A stretch of 64,000 nucleotides of DNA from Lysinibacillus fusiformis (GTDB taxonomy: Bacteria; Bacillota; Bacilli; Bacillales_A; Planococcaceae), in contig NZ_PDFK01000006.1 of the NCBI RefSeq assembly GCF_002845985.1, positions 124,001 to 188,000 on the forward strand, given 5' to 3'. The notes under the pieces were generated by a model. That model did no database searches. It saw only the letters and a list, made by a program, of their open reading frames with translations, and was not told the DNA's origin. Position 1 is the first letter of the stretch; each line of letters opens with the position of its first letter. Both the position numbers and the translations under genes were made by a program. This document shows positions 42,705-52,124 of the stretch, one piece after another.

Positions 42705-43865
42705 CTATTCAAAACGCAATGATTTACTGGAAGCCTTATAGATAAAAATCAAACTTATCGAAAGAATGGCTATTGCTGCCGATATATAGTACCCGAGACT
42801 TGCTTGCATCGTAAATAACCAAGTGAAAAATAGTGGACCAAGAATACGTCCTAAGTTATCCATTGAATAGGAAAGACCTGCGGCAGTTCCATATTGTCCT
42901 CCAGATTCTTTCGAGGAGAGCGATACCACACACGTTCTAGCAAGTGCATTACCAGCTGTAAAGACACATAGGGCTAGACCAGCGATAAAAAGATTAGCTG
43001 TGAGTGTGAATAATAGCATACCGATTGCTGTTACAATTTGAGCACCGATTAACCATGTTGTTTCGCTGCCATTTTTTATACGTCGAACAACGCCACCTTG
43101 AATGGCTGCATCAACGAAACCACTAAACATAAATAAATATCCAATTTGTAATGGTGTAATATGAATCTTTTCGATTTGGAATAGTTGGAAAGTAGCCTCA
43201 ACACCCGCTAGCATAAAGGTTACTAAAAATGAAAACATAAATAAGTAACGCACACGGTACTGTAGCATCTTGCTAGCGCCTTTTGGTACAATAGCACGTT
43301 TAGTTGAATCTTTCCGTTTTTCAGGTTCTTTTAAGACGAAACTTGCATAAATAAATAATAGTGCAATTAATGATGCGGATGCGATAAATGGTAATTGCAA
43401 ACTATAATGGCCTAGCACCCCACCGATTGCTGGACCAAAAATAAAACCAAGACCAATGGACATGCCCATAAAGCCCATATATTTATTACGATCCTCTTCA
43501 CTGGACATATCTGCGATAAATCCTGTTACTGCTGTATACAATGCTCCTGAGAATAAACCACCTACAATGCGTGAGACATACAAAATAGCTAGGTTATCTA
43601 TAAATAATGAAAAAATAACAAAACTAAGGCTAAAACCAACCAGACCTGTTAAGATTAGTTGTTTACGACCTATCTTATCTGATAGCATGCCCCAAAATGG
43701 TGCTGTAAAGAAACTTGCAAGTGAATATACGGTTAGTAAACCACCGACGTGGAGATCATTCCAATTTTGCTGCACAATCACCTCAGGTAAGACAGGAATA
43801 ATAATGCCAAATCCTAGGTAAACGAGAAATTGAACAGACATCAATAATAAAATTGCCTTTTTCAT
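42705..43865 (-). CDS. MFS multidrug exporter (NorA/TetA type)
   Basis: 386-residue 12- to 14-segment major facilitator. TM1 region VQFLVYLGFGIIIPVLPEVIV, loop WGMLSDKIGRKQLIL (motif A) and the TM5 antiporter signature GLGFIFGPAIGGVLG (motif C) place it in the drug:H+ antiporter-1 class. Substrate not readable. I start at ATG 43865, preceded by AGGG with 7-base spacing; the reading frame extends 29 codons further upstream without a ribosome binding site. Confidence 0.85.
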   Translation of the reverse strand: MKKAILLLMSVQFLVYLGFGIIIPVLPEVIVQQNWNDLHVGGLLTVYSLASFFTAPFWGMLSDKIGRKQLILTGLVGFSLSFVIFSLFIDNLAILYVSRIVGGLFSGALYTAVTGFIADMSSEEDRNKYMGFMGMSIGLGFIFGPAIGGVLGHYSLQLPFIASASLIALLFIYASFVLKEPEKRKDSTKRAIVPKGASKMLQYRVRYLFMFSFLVTFMLAGVEATFQLFQIEKIHITPLQIGYLFMFSGFVDAAIQGGVVRRIKNGSETTWLIGAQIVTAIGMLLFTLTANLFIAGLALCVFTAGNALARTCVVSLSSKESGGQYGTAAGLSYSMDNLGRILGPLFFTWLFTMQASLGYYISAAIAILSISLIFIYKASSKSLRFE

Positions 43866-44174
43866 ACAGTTCCCTGCTTTCATACAATATTTCACTATGT
43901 ACATTCTACCCTTCTTGCTCTTACGATGACAAGAATTCGGATGGAGAAACATGGTGGAGATAGTTATTAATTGAAGATGAATAAAATATAGTGATTGTGG
44001 TTATTTTATAAGTGTTTGGTGGTATAAATAATTTACAATGTAACAAAAATGAAAAATTTTATATGTAAGTTAAATGGTATGATAAATTTGTCAGACATCT
44101 TACTCGTAGAAAAATGAAACTTTTTTGTTCCCTAAAACGTTATATAAAATCGAGGAAAGATTGAGGTGGAATGT

Positions 44175-44312
44175 ATGAGGAAAGAAGTAGATTTGAAAAA
44201 GATTGTTTCGAATTTATCTAAGTTGGGTGTAACAGCCACTGTAACAAAGTCTCGACTAGAACTTTTAAAAGTGCTAACACCACCAACGCAGACTCCGCAA
44301 GTTCAAGCTTAA
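44175..44312 (+). CDS. Small basic protein, 45 aa
   Basis: ATG 44175 to TAA 44312, preceded by GAGGTGG (44163-44169) at 5-base spacing. The product begins MRKEVDLKKIVSNLSKLGVT, is rich in Lys, Leu and Val, has no membrane segment, and ends in a Pro/Thr/Gln tail (TPPTQTPQVQA). No family recognised. A terminator starts 16 bp after the stop. Intergenic position, a textbook ribosome binding site and terminator together make this a real gene candidate. Confidence 0.6.
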   Translation: MRKEVDLKKIVSNLSKLGVTATVTKSRLELLKVLTPPTQTPQVQA

Positions 44313-44327
44313 CTCGTTTACAATAGG

Positions 44328-44365
44328 AAAAGGGAAGTCTCAATGCGCGAGACTTCCCTTTTTCT
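44328..44365. terminator. Bidirectional terminator, small gene / rodA
   Basis: AAAAGGGAAGTCTC (44328-44341) pairs perfectly with GAGACTTCCCTTTT (44349-44362); T residues follow on the plus strand and on the minus strand. Confidence 0.92.
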
Positions 44366-44369
44366 ATAT

Positions 44370-45557
44370 TTATTCATCTTCATCATGTGTCGTAAACATG
44401 TACGTTCGATAATGGAACCGCATACTAAAGACTAGCCCAATGGCTAAAGCATTGCCCATTAAAGAACTTCCTCCGTAACTAATGAACGGAAGCGGGATAC
44501 CTGTAATTGGTAATAACTGAATAGTCATGCCTATATTTTCGAAGACGTGGAAAGTAATCATGGCAATGATACCTGCACAAACATATGTTGAGAATGGATC
44601 TTTCAATAAGAGCGTTGTCTTTGTTAAGTGATAAATTAATAAGAAGAAAACACAAATAACAATACTAGCGCCAATAAATCCCCATTCTTCACCGATAACA
44701 GTAAAAATGAAATCGGTATGGTTTTCTGCTACATATACCTCTCGATTTCGGAACCCCTTACCAAAGATCTCTCCTGACCCAATAGCATTTAACGATGTTA
44801 TTAAATGATAGCCTTCGCTAGATGAATAGGAATAGGGGTCTAGCCAAGAATAAATTCGAGCAAATTGATAAGCCTTTAAGCCGAACGTTTTTTCTAGGAA
44901 ATCCTGCATATAAAGTGCCATCCACAGTAGGGTGCCACCTGCTACCACTCCACCTAAAAAGGTCGGTAGAATGATTTTCCAAGAAATTCCGGCTACGATG
45001 ATAAGAGCAGCAGTAATCGCAAAGAATACAAGAGCAGAACCAAGGTCAGGCTGCTTCATAATGATAGCCAATGGTATGATGAGTGTGATACCAATTTTCC
45101 CTAGTAGTAGGAAGTCCGTTTTTACTGATTTTAACGAATAAACTTCATGATGCTTACTGATTAGTCGTGCTAGTGCTAAAATGTAAAAAGTTTTCATAAA
45201 CTCAGAAGGCTGAATATTTCCAATCGGCGTATGATACCAGCTTTTAGCACCATTAACGGGTGCACCGATTTGACCTTCTCCTTCAGGCATAAAAATAAGC
45301 AGTACCAATAAGGCAATCCCTGCTCCATACATATACCATGACATTTTTTTATATTGATCTGGCTCAAAAAACATGACGATGCCAATAATTACTGCACCAA
45401 TAACATACCATTGCATTTGTTTAGGTACGTAGTTAATGCCATATTGACCCGATGTCTGGGCAGATGCAATAGCTAACAAACTGATGACTAGAAAAGTGAA
45501 AAGAATAAAAGCGAGGGTCCAGTCAAAACGGTTTGCGAAATTTCGTTTATTTTCCAT
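44370..45557 (-). CDS. rodA: RodA-type peptidoglycan polymerase (SEDS)
   Basis: SEDS-family membrane protein that polymerises glycan strands for cell elongation with a class B PBP. About ten membrane segments; NGAKSWYHTPIGNIQPSEFMK (first loop), the catalytic aspartate region KQPDLGSA (about 168-175) and GMTIQLLPITGIPLPFISYGGSS (near the C-terminus) are SEDS hallmarks, and the overall sequence is closer to RodA than FtsW or SpoVE. I start at ATG 45557 with AGGTGG five bases upstream; a GTG three codons earlier overlaps that site. Single gene. Confidence 0.9.
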   Translation of the reverse strand: MENKRNFANRFDWTLAFILFTFLVISLLAIASAQTSGQYGINYVPKQMQWYVIGAVIIGIVMFFEPDQYKKMSWYMYGAGIALLVLLIFMPEGEGQIGAPVNGAKSWYHTPIGNIQPSEFMKTFYILALARLISKHHEVYSLKSVKTDFLLLGKIGITLIIPLAIIMKQPDLGSALVFFAITAALIIVAGISWKIILPTFLGGVVAGGTLLWMALYMQDFLEKTFGLKAYQFARIYSWLDPYSYSSSEGYHLITSLNAIGSGEIFGKGFRNREVYVAENHTDFIFTVIGEEWGFIGASIVICVFFLLIYHLTKTTLLLKDPFSTYVCAGIIAMITFHVFENIGMTIQLLPITGIPLPFISYGGSSLMGNALAIGLVFSMRFHYRTYMFTTHDEDE

Positions 45558-45909
45558 AAAAGCCACCTAAATTAAAATAGTATCTCAATATGAGTAAATA
45601 TGATGCGAATCTTCCAATTTCGTTTATAATTGTTCAAAGAAGAGAGCTATTGACCAGTAGAGTGTATGAGATAACTCATATCTATTGATAAGCTTGCAAC
45701 TTGCTTTGAACATTGTCAATGGAATTTTCAGCAATACTTGTACTCATTGAGTAATCTTAAATTAATATGCAAATGCATGTTTAACATTCCTATTATAACG
45801 CAAAAAATACTTTTATGCCTGTGCATATAGTTGGGACGACAATTAACATAAAATGTTTCAAAAAAATCATGTTTAGACTTATAATGTAGTGAAGAATGGG
45901 GTGATGGTT
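45558..45909. other. Gene-free interval with a small palindrome
   Basis: Contains the rodA promoter region. TATGAG-ATAA-CTCATA (45665-45680) is a perfect 6-4-6 inverted repeat without a T tract. No reading frame is supported. Confidence 0.4.
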
Positions 45910-46656
45910 GTGGCTAAAAAATTAAAGTCAGCTGATGATTTTATGTATCATATTTATGTCCATATGAATGATGTAGATAAATTTGTCATTTTTAGCGGGT
46001 TAAAATTCCCGCAATTTGTGGCTGCACTTGAACCACTGCATCACTTACTGTTATTAAAACATTCCTATGAAGACGGTTCTTTTAATATGCATACACAATT
46101 TGAATATGTCTTGGAAGATGAAGTTCCTCGTTTTGTGAAAAAATCAGCAGAGTCAAAGGAATTGTGTTGGGTTGATTTTATGGACGAAAAGAGGCTAGAT
46201 CATTTGACACCAATGGAACAAGGAGAATTGCTTTACATAAGTCATAAAAAAGAACCGATTACGTCTGCATTTTTTAACAAATTACAAAATAGATTTGTCT
46301 ATTATTCTTCAGATCAAGAGAAGATGACAAAAATTTATTTTCGTCATTTAAGTGATTCGGATTTATTGGTTGCCAATGTATTTAATAGCCTAATTCGTGA
46401 AAAGGAACGGAGTACTGGTTTTTGGCGTCGAAAAGTAAAGGCGAGTATTCCATCTATATCGCCCGATTTTTTACGATCTTACCGATCCTTTGCTAAGGAC
46501 GGAGCGTTACTATCTTTGTACAGAATTGAAAAGCCAAAGGTAGCCTATGGCATAGAAGTTCGCAACCTATCAGAGTATTCATTTCCTGATGAAGTTTGGG
46601 ATGACTTAAATACGATCCTGAAAACGGAACATGATGAATTAATTTATATTATTTAA
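45910..46656 (+). CDS. Unrecognised conserved-looking cytoplasmic protein, 248 aa
   Basis: I do not recognise the family. The product is soluble, without signal or membrane segment, and rich in aromatic and charged residues (FMYHIYVHMNDVDKF, MEQGELLYISHKKEPI, FWRRKVKASIPSISPDFLRSYRSF). There is no Cys pair, nucleotide loop or HTH that I can support. I prefer the GTG at 45910, with GGGGTG six bases upstream, over the GTG at 45889. It lies between rodA (divergent) and ddl, with a terminator between it and ddl. Confidence 0.72.
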   Translation: MAKKLKSADDFMYHIYVHMNDVDKFVIFSGLKFPQFVAALEPLHHLLLLKHSYEDGSFNMHTQFEYVLEDEVPRFVKKSAESKELCWVDFMDEKRLDHLTPMEQGELLYISHKKEPITSAFFNKLQNRFVYYSSDQEKMTKIYFRHLSDSDLLVANVFNSLIREKERSTGFWRRKVKASIPSISPDFLRSYRSFAKDGALLSLYRIEKPKVAYGIEVRNLSEYSFPDEVWDDLNTILKTEHDELIYII

Positions 46657-46792
46657 TCTTCATATCAGTAACGATTTTTGCGATTAAGCGACTATCAAAT
46701 GAAGATCAGTTGTTGGCAGATATGCTGAATTTTGAATTGAGCCTAGACAATTTAAAAATTAGATGCAACTAAGGCATAATCGATGAAATGTC

Positions 46793-46828
46793 AAAATCTC
46801 ACCGTCAAAAATTACGGTGAGATTTTTA
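46793..46828 (+). terminator. Terminator upstream of ddl
   Basis: AAAATCTCACCGT (46793-46805) pairs perfectly with ACGGTGAGATTTT (46814-46826), then T. It separates the unknown gene from ddl, whose promoter must lie in the following 65 bp or be read through. Confidence 0.88.
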
Positions 46829-46893
46829 TGTCATTTGTCAAGACGTTTCATGATAAACTAATAGTACTCAAGAAGTATGTGGAGGGCACAAAA

Positions 46894-47973
46894 ATGAAAA
46901 AAAGAATCGGTTTATTATACGGCGGAAAGTCAGCGGAGCATGAGGTGTCATTATCGACAGCTCGTGCAGTTACTGGAGCTTTGAATTTCGAGGAGTATGA
47001 AGTATATCCGATTTTCATTACATCTGACGGGGAATGGCGACGTGGAGAACGTTTGGAAAAACCTGTAAGTGCAATAGAAGAATTACAATTTGGTGATAAT
47101 GCCACAATTTTAGAAAATAATATTACTGATTTTTTAATCGATGAAAAAGGCAATGCGGTGCAGTTTGATGTTATTTTCCCATTGTTACATGGAACAAATG
47201 GTGAGGATGGAACTGTGCAAGGATTACTGGAAGTACTGAATTTACCATATGTAGGAAACGGTGTATTAGCATCTTCAGCTGGTATGGATAAAGTGGTGAT
47301 GAAGCAATTATTTGAAATTGCAGGCTTACCACAAGTGCCCTATACGTACTTTATTCGTAGTGAGTGGAAAAACGAGCAACAGACCATCATTGAACGATGT
47401 GAACAGGGCTTGAGTTGGCCGATGTTTGTGAAGCCTGCAAACTTAGGTTCAAGCGTTGGGATTAGCAAAGCAACTAATCGTGAGGAATTAATAAAAGCAA
47501 TTGAGATTGCTCTGCAATATGATCGTAAAATTGTTGTAGAACAAGGTATTATGGCTCGCGAAGTTGAACTAGCTGTGTTAGGTAATGATTATCCTGAAGT
47601 TTCGGTACCAGGCGAAATTAAACCAGTCACTGAATTTTATGATTATGACTCGAAGTATAAGGACGGTTCTACAGCCCTTATTATTCCAGCGGAGCTACCA
47701 GTGGAAACTGTGACAAGCTTAAAGGAATTAGCAAAACGTGCATTTAAAGCAATAGATGGTAGCGGTTTAGTTCGTGCCGACTTTTTTGTAACGGCTGAAA
47801 ATAGCGTTTACATCAATGAAGTGAATACAATGCCTGGTTTCACGCCTGTAAGTATGTACCCATTATTATGGCAACATACAAATGTGAGCTATCCAGAGCT
47901 GATTGACCGTCTCATTAAGCTAGCAATCGAACGTTACGAAGAAAAACAACAGCTTCACTATAAAAAAGACTGA
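46894..47973 (+). CDS. ddl: D-alanine--D-alanine ligase
   Basis: ATP-grasp enzyme making the D-Ala-D-Ala dipeptide for peptidoglycan. GGKSAEHEVSLSTA (about 9-22), LHGTNGEDGTVQG (about 99-111), KPANLGSSVGI (about 180-190) and INEVNTMPGFTP (about 309-320) are the Ddl signatures. I start at ATG 46894, preceded by GGAGGG; the frame continues 37 codons upstream through the terminator hairpin, which is not credible coding. First gene of ddl-murF. Confidence 0.94.
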   Translation: MKKRIGLLYGGKSAEHEVSLSTARAVTGALNFEEYEVYPIFITSDGEWRRGERLEKPVSAIEELQFGDNATILENNITDFLIDEKGNAVQFDVIFPLLHGTNGEDGTVQGLLEVLNLPYVGNGVLASSAGMDKVVMKQLFEIAGLPQVPYTYFIRSEWKNEQQTIIERCEQGLSWPMFVKPANLGSSVGISKATNREELIKAIEIALQYDRKIVVEQGIMAREVELAVLGNDYPEVSVPGEIKPVTEFYDYDSKYKDGSTALIIPAELPVETVTSLKELAKRAFKAIDGSGLVRADFFVTAENSVYINEVNTMPGFTPVSMYPLLWQHTNVSYPELIDRLIKLAIERYEEKQQLHYKKD

Positions 47974-47984
47974 GTGGGATTATT

Positions 47985-49355
47985 GTGAAAAAAACATTAA
48001 AACAATTAGCTGCATGGTTAAATGAGGATATGGCGGCTTTTGGTGATACCGTTGTATCAGGAATTTCTATCGATACAAGAACAATTCAACAGGGAGATTT
48101 ATTTGTGCCATTTCGTGGCGAGCAAACAAATGGGCATCAGTTTGTTGTTCAAGCATTTGAGAAAGGCGCGGGAGCTTCTCTCTGGCAAAAAGATGAACCA
48201 AATCCTCCAGAAGGTTATCCTTTACTATTTGTGGATGACTCAGAAGTGGCTTTACAGGAAATGGCAAGAGCCTACCGTAATGAACATAAGGCGAAATTTA
48301 TCGGCATTACAGGTTCAAATGGTAAGACATCCACAAAGGATATTTTAGCGGGTACACTTGCGCCATTTTTTAAAGTACAAAAGACTATTGGGAACTTTAA
48401 TAATCAATTAGGGTTACCTATTACAATTTTACAGCTTGATGAAAATACAGATGTTGCTGTTCTTGAAATGGGTATGAGTGGTTTTGGTGAAATTGAATTT
48501 TTAACGAAGCTTGCTCGTCCACATATGACGGTTATTACAAATATCGGCGAGGCTCATATGCAGGATTTAGGGTCACGAGCAGGTATAGCAAAAGCAAAAT
48601 TTGAAATTATTCAAGGGATGCAGCCTGATGGTCTATTATTCTATGATGGTGATGAACCGCTGCTCCAAGAATTGGTGGCCAAGGAACAGCACTTACAAGC
48701 AGTGCCGTTCGGATTAGAGCCAGGTAATCTTTTATACGCTGAAAATATTCATGCTAATGCGGATGGCAGTCACTTTACTACGCATGGAATCATTGAAGGC
48801 GACTTCTTTATTTCAGTTCTTGGTAAGCATCAAGTAAAAAATACATTAGTGGCGATGTTAATTTCTCATAAGCTAGGTTTAAACAATGAACAAATTCGTA
48901 CATCCTTAGAGCATGTAGTCTTAACAGATATGAGGATGCAACAAGTACAAGGAACAAATGGAGCACTATTTATCAACGATGCCTATAATGCAGCACCAAC
49001 CTCGGTGAAGGCTGCTATTCAATTTATGGCTTCCTCTACAATTCGACCTGAAAAATGGCTTGTGTTAGGAGATATGCTGGAGCTTGGACCGAATGAGCAA
49101 AGTTTTCACGAAGGGCTAGCAGCATATATAAATGAGCATGAAATTGATTATCTCTGCTTATTTGGCCCTCGGATGGCATATCTTTATCAAGTATTAAAAG
49201 AGCGCTTTGAGAAAGAACGTTTACTGTATGTAGCAGATGATTATACGGCTATTATTGAAAAGCTAAAACTAGCGAATGAATCATCTATTGTTTTACTTAA
49301 AGGCTCGCGTGGTATGAAATTAGAGACGATCTTAAATGCATTTACGTCACAGTAA
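47985..49355 (+). CDS. murF: UDP-MurNAc-tripeptide:D-Ala-D-Ala ligase
   Basis: Adds D-Ala-D-Ala to UDP-MurNAc-tripeptide, completing the pentapeptide precursor; its substrate is made by the preceding gene product. Mur-ligase P-loop GSNGKTSTKD (about 109-118), the EMGMSGFGEI substrate loop (about 165-174), NDAYNAAPTS (about 328-337) and VLGDMLELG are clear. GTG 47985 lies 11 bp after the ddl stop. 456 residues is standard. Operon with ddl, closed by a terminator just past the stop. Confidence 0.94.
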   Translation: MKKTLKQLAAWLNEDMAAFGDTVVSGISIDTRTIQQGDLFVPFRGEQTNGHQFVVQAFEKGAGASLWQKDEPNPPEGYPLLFVDDSEVALQEMARAYRNEHKAKFIGITGSNGKTSTKDILAGTLAPFFKVQKTIGNFNNQLGLPITILQLDENTDVAVLEMGMSGFGEIEFLTKLARPHMTVITNIGEAHMQDLGSRAGIAKAKFEIIQGMQPDGLLFYDGDEPLLQELVAKEQHLQAVPFGLEPGNLLYAENIHANADGSHFTTHGIIEGDFFISVLGKHQVKNTLVAMLISHKLGLNNEQIRTSLEHVVLTDMRMQQVQGTNGALFINDAYNAAPTSVKAAIQFMASSTIRPEKWLVLGDMLELGPNEQSFHEGLAAYINEHEIDYLCLFGPRMAYLYQVLKERFEKERLLYVADDYTAIIEKLKLANESSIVLLKGSRGMKLETILNAFTSQ

Positions 49356-49361
49356 CCAATG

Positions 49362-49390
49362 AATCGGTGGGATTAGGCTCACCGATTTAT
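49362..49390 (+). terminator. Terminator after murF
   Basis: AATCGGTG (49362-49369) pairs with CACCGATT (49380-49387), followed by TATTCATT, with an outer AATG/CATT pairing. Weak T tract. It shows that the apparent coding extension upstream of the esterase start is not real. Confidence 0.65.
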
Positions 49391-49414
49391 TCATTGTTAA
49401 ACGAGGTGAGGACG

Positions 49415-50107
49415 TTGTCAGTAGGTGTACTATGTATTCATGGATTTTCAGGTGGACCTTATGAAGTGGAGCCATTCACAACATACTTACGGGCACAGAC
49501 AAATTGGCTAATTGTAGAGCCGACGTTGTCAGGGCATGGAGAAGAATTACAAATGAGTGGTTTTACAGCGAAGCATTGGTTAATGGATGCCGAGCTTGCC
49601 TATCGATCATTAGCTAAAAAAGTAGATGAGGTAATCGTCGTTGGTTTTTCAATGGGGGGAATCATAGCATTATATTTAGCTAAACGTTATAAAGTAAAAA
49701 AACTCGTATTATTAAGTGCTGCTGCAAAGTATGTCAGTCCCAAACAGTTAGTCAATGATTTCAAAGTGCTTGCTACAGAGGCTTATCACCGTAATTTGAC
49801 GAATAACGAACTTTTTTTACGATACCATCATAAATTTAACAATGTGCCTTTAGCATCCACAATAGAATTTATGAAGCTGGTTAGAATGGTGGAACCTTAT
49901 TATCAACATATTCAAATTCCTGTTTATATCGTGCAAGGGAAATTGGACGGAATAGTGCCCTATCATACGGCGCAATTCCTTTTTGATAAATTAGCCTCGA
50001 AAGATAAAAATTTGTATTTTTCTGATAATGGCAAGCATCATATATGTTTTGAGGAAGATTGTTCTGAATGGTTTCCAAGGGTTTTAACGTTTTTAAGGGA
50101 TAAATAA
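49415..50107 (+). CDS. Alpha/beta hydrolase, monoacylglycerol lipase/carboxylesterase type
   Basis: 230-residue serine hydrolase like Geobacillus Est30. The oxyanion region is CIHGFSGGPYE, the nucleophile elbow GFSMGG (Ser about 80), the acid in VQGKLDGIVP and the histidine in GKHHICFEED near the end. Acts on short- to medium-chain esters by family. I start at TTG 49415 because GAGGTGAGG precedes it and the upstream extension runs through the murF terminator. In B. subtilis cshA follows murF directly, so this gene is an insertion relative to that order. Confidence 0.85.
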   Translation: MSVGVLCIHGFSGGPYEVEPFTTYLRAQTNWLIVEPTLSGHGEELQMSGFTAKHWLMDAELAYRSLAKKVDEVIVVGFSMGGIIALYLAKRYKVKKLVLLSAAAKYVSPKQLVNDFKVLATEAYHRNLTNNELFLRYHHKFNNVPLASTIEFMKLVRMVEPYYQHIQIPVYIVQGKLDGIVPYHTAQFLFDKLASKDKNLYFSDNGKHHICFEEDCSEWFPRVLTFLRDK

Positions 50108-50200
50108 AGTAGTCAGATTATTACGACTCATGCGTTATCGTTGCATAGGATTTAAAGCCATGTTAGACTAGTGTAAGCAATGGATACATTTTGTGCGAAG

Positions 50201-50234
50201 ACTCTTCATATTTGGTTGAAGGGTACTTTTTTTT
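50201..50234 (+). terminator. Terminator after the esterase gene
   Basis: ACTCTTCA (50201-50208) pairs with TGAAGGGT (50217-50224), one wobble, then a run of eight T residues (50227-50234). Confidence 0.82.
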
Positions 50235-50283
50235 GAACACAACGGTTTTATTCTAAAGTGAATAATTACGACAGAATCGAACC

Positions 50284-50310
50284 GCTCGGTAAAGACCGGG
50301 CTTTCCTTTT
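50284..50310 (+). promoter_or_regulatory. Attenuator-like hairpin in the cshA leader
   Basis: GCTCGGT (50284-50290) pairs with ACCGGGC (50295-50301) across AAAG, followed by TTTCCTTTT. It lies about 160 bp before the cshA start, in a leader that contains no gene (50235-50459). Confidence 0.5.
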
Positions 50311-50459
50311 CATATAAGAGAGCTCTATATGGACTATCATGTAGAGAAAATTTTTAAGTAACGGAAACGTTCCACTACACAGGCTCGAATTTGCCGACAA
50401 CTTCATCTGAAAATGTAACCATTTGTCAACTTAAAAGGAAAAAAAGGAGATTGAGAAGT

Positions 50460-51989
50460 TTGACAAATTTTTCAGAATTAAATATTAGCGAATCTACATT
50501 ACGCTCAGTAAAGCGTATGGGATTTGAAGAAGCAACACCAATCCAAGAAGGTACTATTCGTTTTGCGATTGAAGGCCGTGATGTATTAGGTCAAGCACAA
50601 ACAGGTACTGGTAAAACTGCCGCTTTCGGGATTCCACTAATTGAGAAAATTGATCCAAAAAACCCTAATATTCAGGCGTTAGTTATTGCTCCAACTCGTG
50701 AGTTAGCGATTCAAGTTTCAGAAGAGCTATATAAAATTGGCTATGACAAGCGCGTAAAATTATTATCAGTATACGGAGGTCAAGAAATTGGCCGTCAAAT
50801 TCGTGCACTGAAAAATAGACCTCAAATCATTGTTGGTACACCAGGACGTATTATTGATCATATTAATCGTCGTACGTTAAAATTAGAAGATGTTCAAACA
50901 TTAGTATTGGATGAAGCAGATGAAATGTTAAACATGGGCTTTATCGATGATATTAATTCAATCTTAGAAAACGTGCCTTCTGAACGTCAAACATTACTGT
51001 TCTCAGCAACAATGCCACCAGCAATCCGTAAAATTGCAGAAACATTTATGCGTGATCCAGAAATTGTGAAAATTAAAGCAAAAGAATTAACAGTTGATAA
51101 TATCGATCAATATTTTGTTAAGTCTGCTGAACGTGAAAAATTTGATGTTTTATCTCGTTTATTAAACGTTCACCAACCAGAGCTTGCTATTATTTTTGGT
51201 CGTACAAAACGTCGTGTAGATGAGCTTGCACAGGCCCTATCTATTCGTGGCTATTTAGCTGAGGGTATTCATGGTGATTTAAGCCAGGCGAAGCGTATCT
51301 CCGTATTACGCCAGTTTAAAGAAAATAAAATCGATATCCTTGTTGCGACGGACGTTGCCGCTCGTGGACTTGATATTTCTGGTGTAACACACGTTTATAA
51401 CTTTGATATTCCTCAAGATCCTGAATCTTATGTTCACCGTATTGGACGTACAGGTCGTGCGGGTAAATCAGGTCTTGCCATAACATTTGTAACACCTCGT
51501 GAAATGGGTTACTTACGTATTGTGGAAGAAACAACGAAAAAACGTATGACACCTCTTCGCCCACCAACAACTGATGAAGCATTAGAGGGTCAACAACGTT
51601 TAGCTGTGGAAACACTGGAAAATCTTATTGCTAATAACAATTTAGGTGATTACCGCACACTTGCAGCGGAAGTACTAGATAATCATGAAGCAATTGACGT
51701 TGTTGCAGCTGCTCTACGTTCATTAACGAGAGAGCCAGACGATACACCAGTAACAATCACAGAAGAGCGTCCATTACCAATGCGTCGTGAGCGTTCTAGC
51801 AGTAACCGTAGTGGCGGTGATCGTGGCCGTGGTAACCGTAGCTTTGGTGGCGGACGTCGTGACGGCGCTCGCAGTGGAGAACGTCGCAATAGCGGTAGCA
51901 GTAGCCGTCGAGAAGGCGGACGCCGTGAGGGAGGTCGTAGAGAAGGTGGACAAGGTCGTTCTCGCTCTCCACGACGTCACGAAGGTTAA
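50460..51989 (+). CDS. cshA: DEAD-box RNA helicase CshA
   Basis: ATP-dependent RNA helicase of the degradosome and cold-shock response. Motifs in order: Q motif GFEEATPIQ (about 21-29), Walker A AQTGTGKT (about 44-51), PTRELA, DEAD (about 150), SAT, and [10 protein letters not shown] (about 325-334). The tail from about 430 is Arg/Gly/Ser-rich (repeated RREGG), likely an RNA-binding disordered segment. I start at TTG 50460 with AAGGAG upstream; this gives [10 protein letters not shown], the usual CshA N-terminus, and 509 residues. Followed by ydbS-ydbT as in B. subtilis. Confidence 0.93.
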   Translation: MTNFSELNISESTLRSVKRMGFEEATPIQEGTIRFAIEGRDVLGQAQTGTGKTAAFGIPLIEKIDPKNPNIQALVIAPTRELAIQVSEELYKIGYDKRVKLLSVYGGQEIGRQIRALKNRPQIIVGTPGRIIDHINRRTLKLEDVQTLVLDEADEMLNMGFIDDINSILENVPSERQTLLFSATMPPAIRKIAETFMRDPEIVKIKAKELTVDNIDQYFVKSAEREKFDVLSRLLNVHQPELAIIFGRTKRRVDELAQALSIRGYLAEGIHGDLSQAKRISVLRQFKENKIDILVATDVAARGLDISGVTHVYNFDIPQDPESYVHRIGRTGRAGKSGLAITFVTPREMGYLRIVEETTKKRMTPLRPPTTDEALEGQQRLAVETLENLIANNNLGDYRTLAAEVLDNHEAIDVVAAALRSLTREPDDTPVTITEERPLPMRRERSSSNRSGGDRGRGNRSFGGGRRDGARSGERRNSGSSSRREGGRREGGRREGGQGRSRSPRRHEG

Positions 51990-52020
51990 TTTTAACCGAA
52001 TACACTAATTCTTTATGATA

Positions 52021-52056
52021 AACCTTACAGTCATAGTGGCTGTAAGGTTTTTTTTC
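52021..52056 (+). terminator. Terminator after cshA
   Basis: AACCTTACAG (52021-52030) pairs perfectly with CTGTAAGGTT (52040-52049), then seven further T residues. Confidence 0.92.
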
Positions 52057-52124
52057 AGCTATAGTTGAAACAAAAAGGTGAGTAAATCCGTATACACCTA
52101 ATGAAGAAAGAGAGGGGAACGATA

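Noticed and set aside
42705-43952. Tetracycline-resistance determinant
   Set aside because: The MFS protein has the general drug-antiporter motifs, but nothing allows a specific resistance call.
46783-46893. N-terminal extension of Ddl
   Set aside because: The extension runs through a perfect terminator hairpin; ATG 46894 has a good ribosome binding site and gives the normal Ddl start.
51780-51980. Possible short tandem repeat or CRISPR-like array
   Set aside because: The repeats (GGACGCCGTGAGG-like) encode the RGG/RREGG tail of CshA, with no spacer structure.
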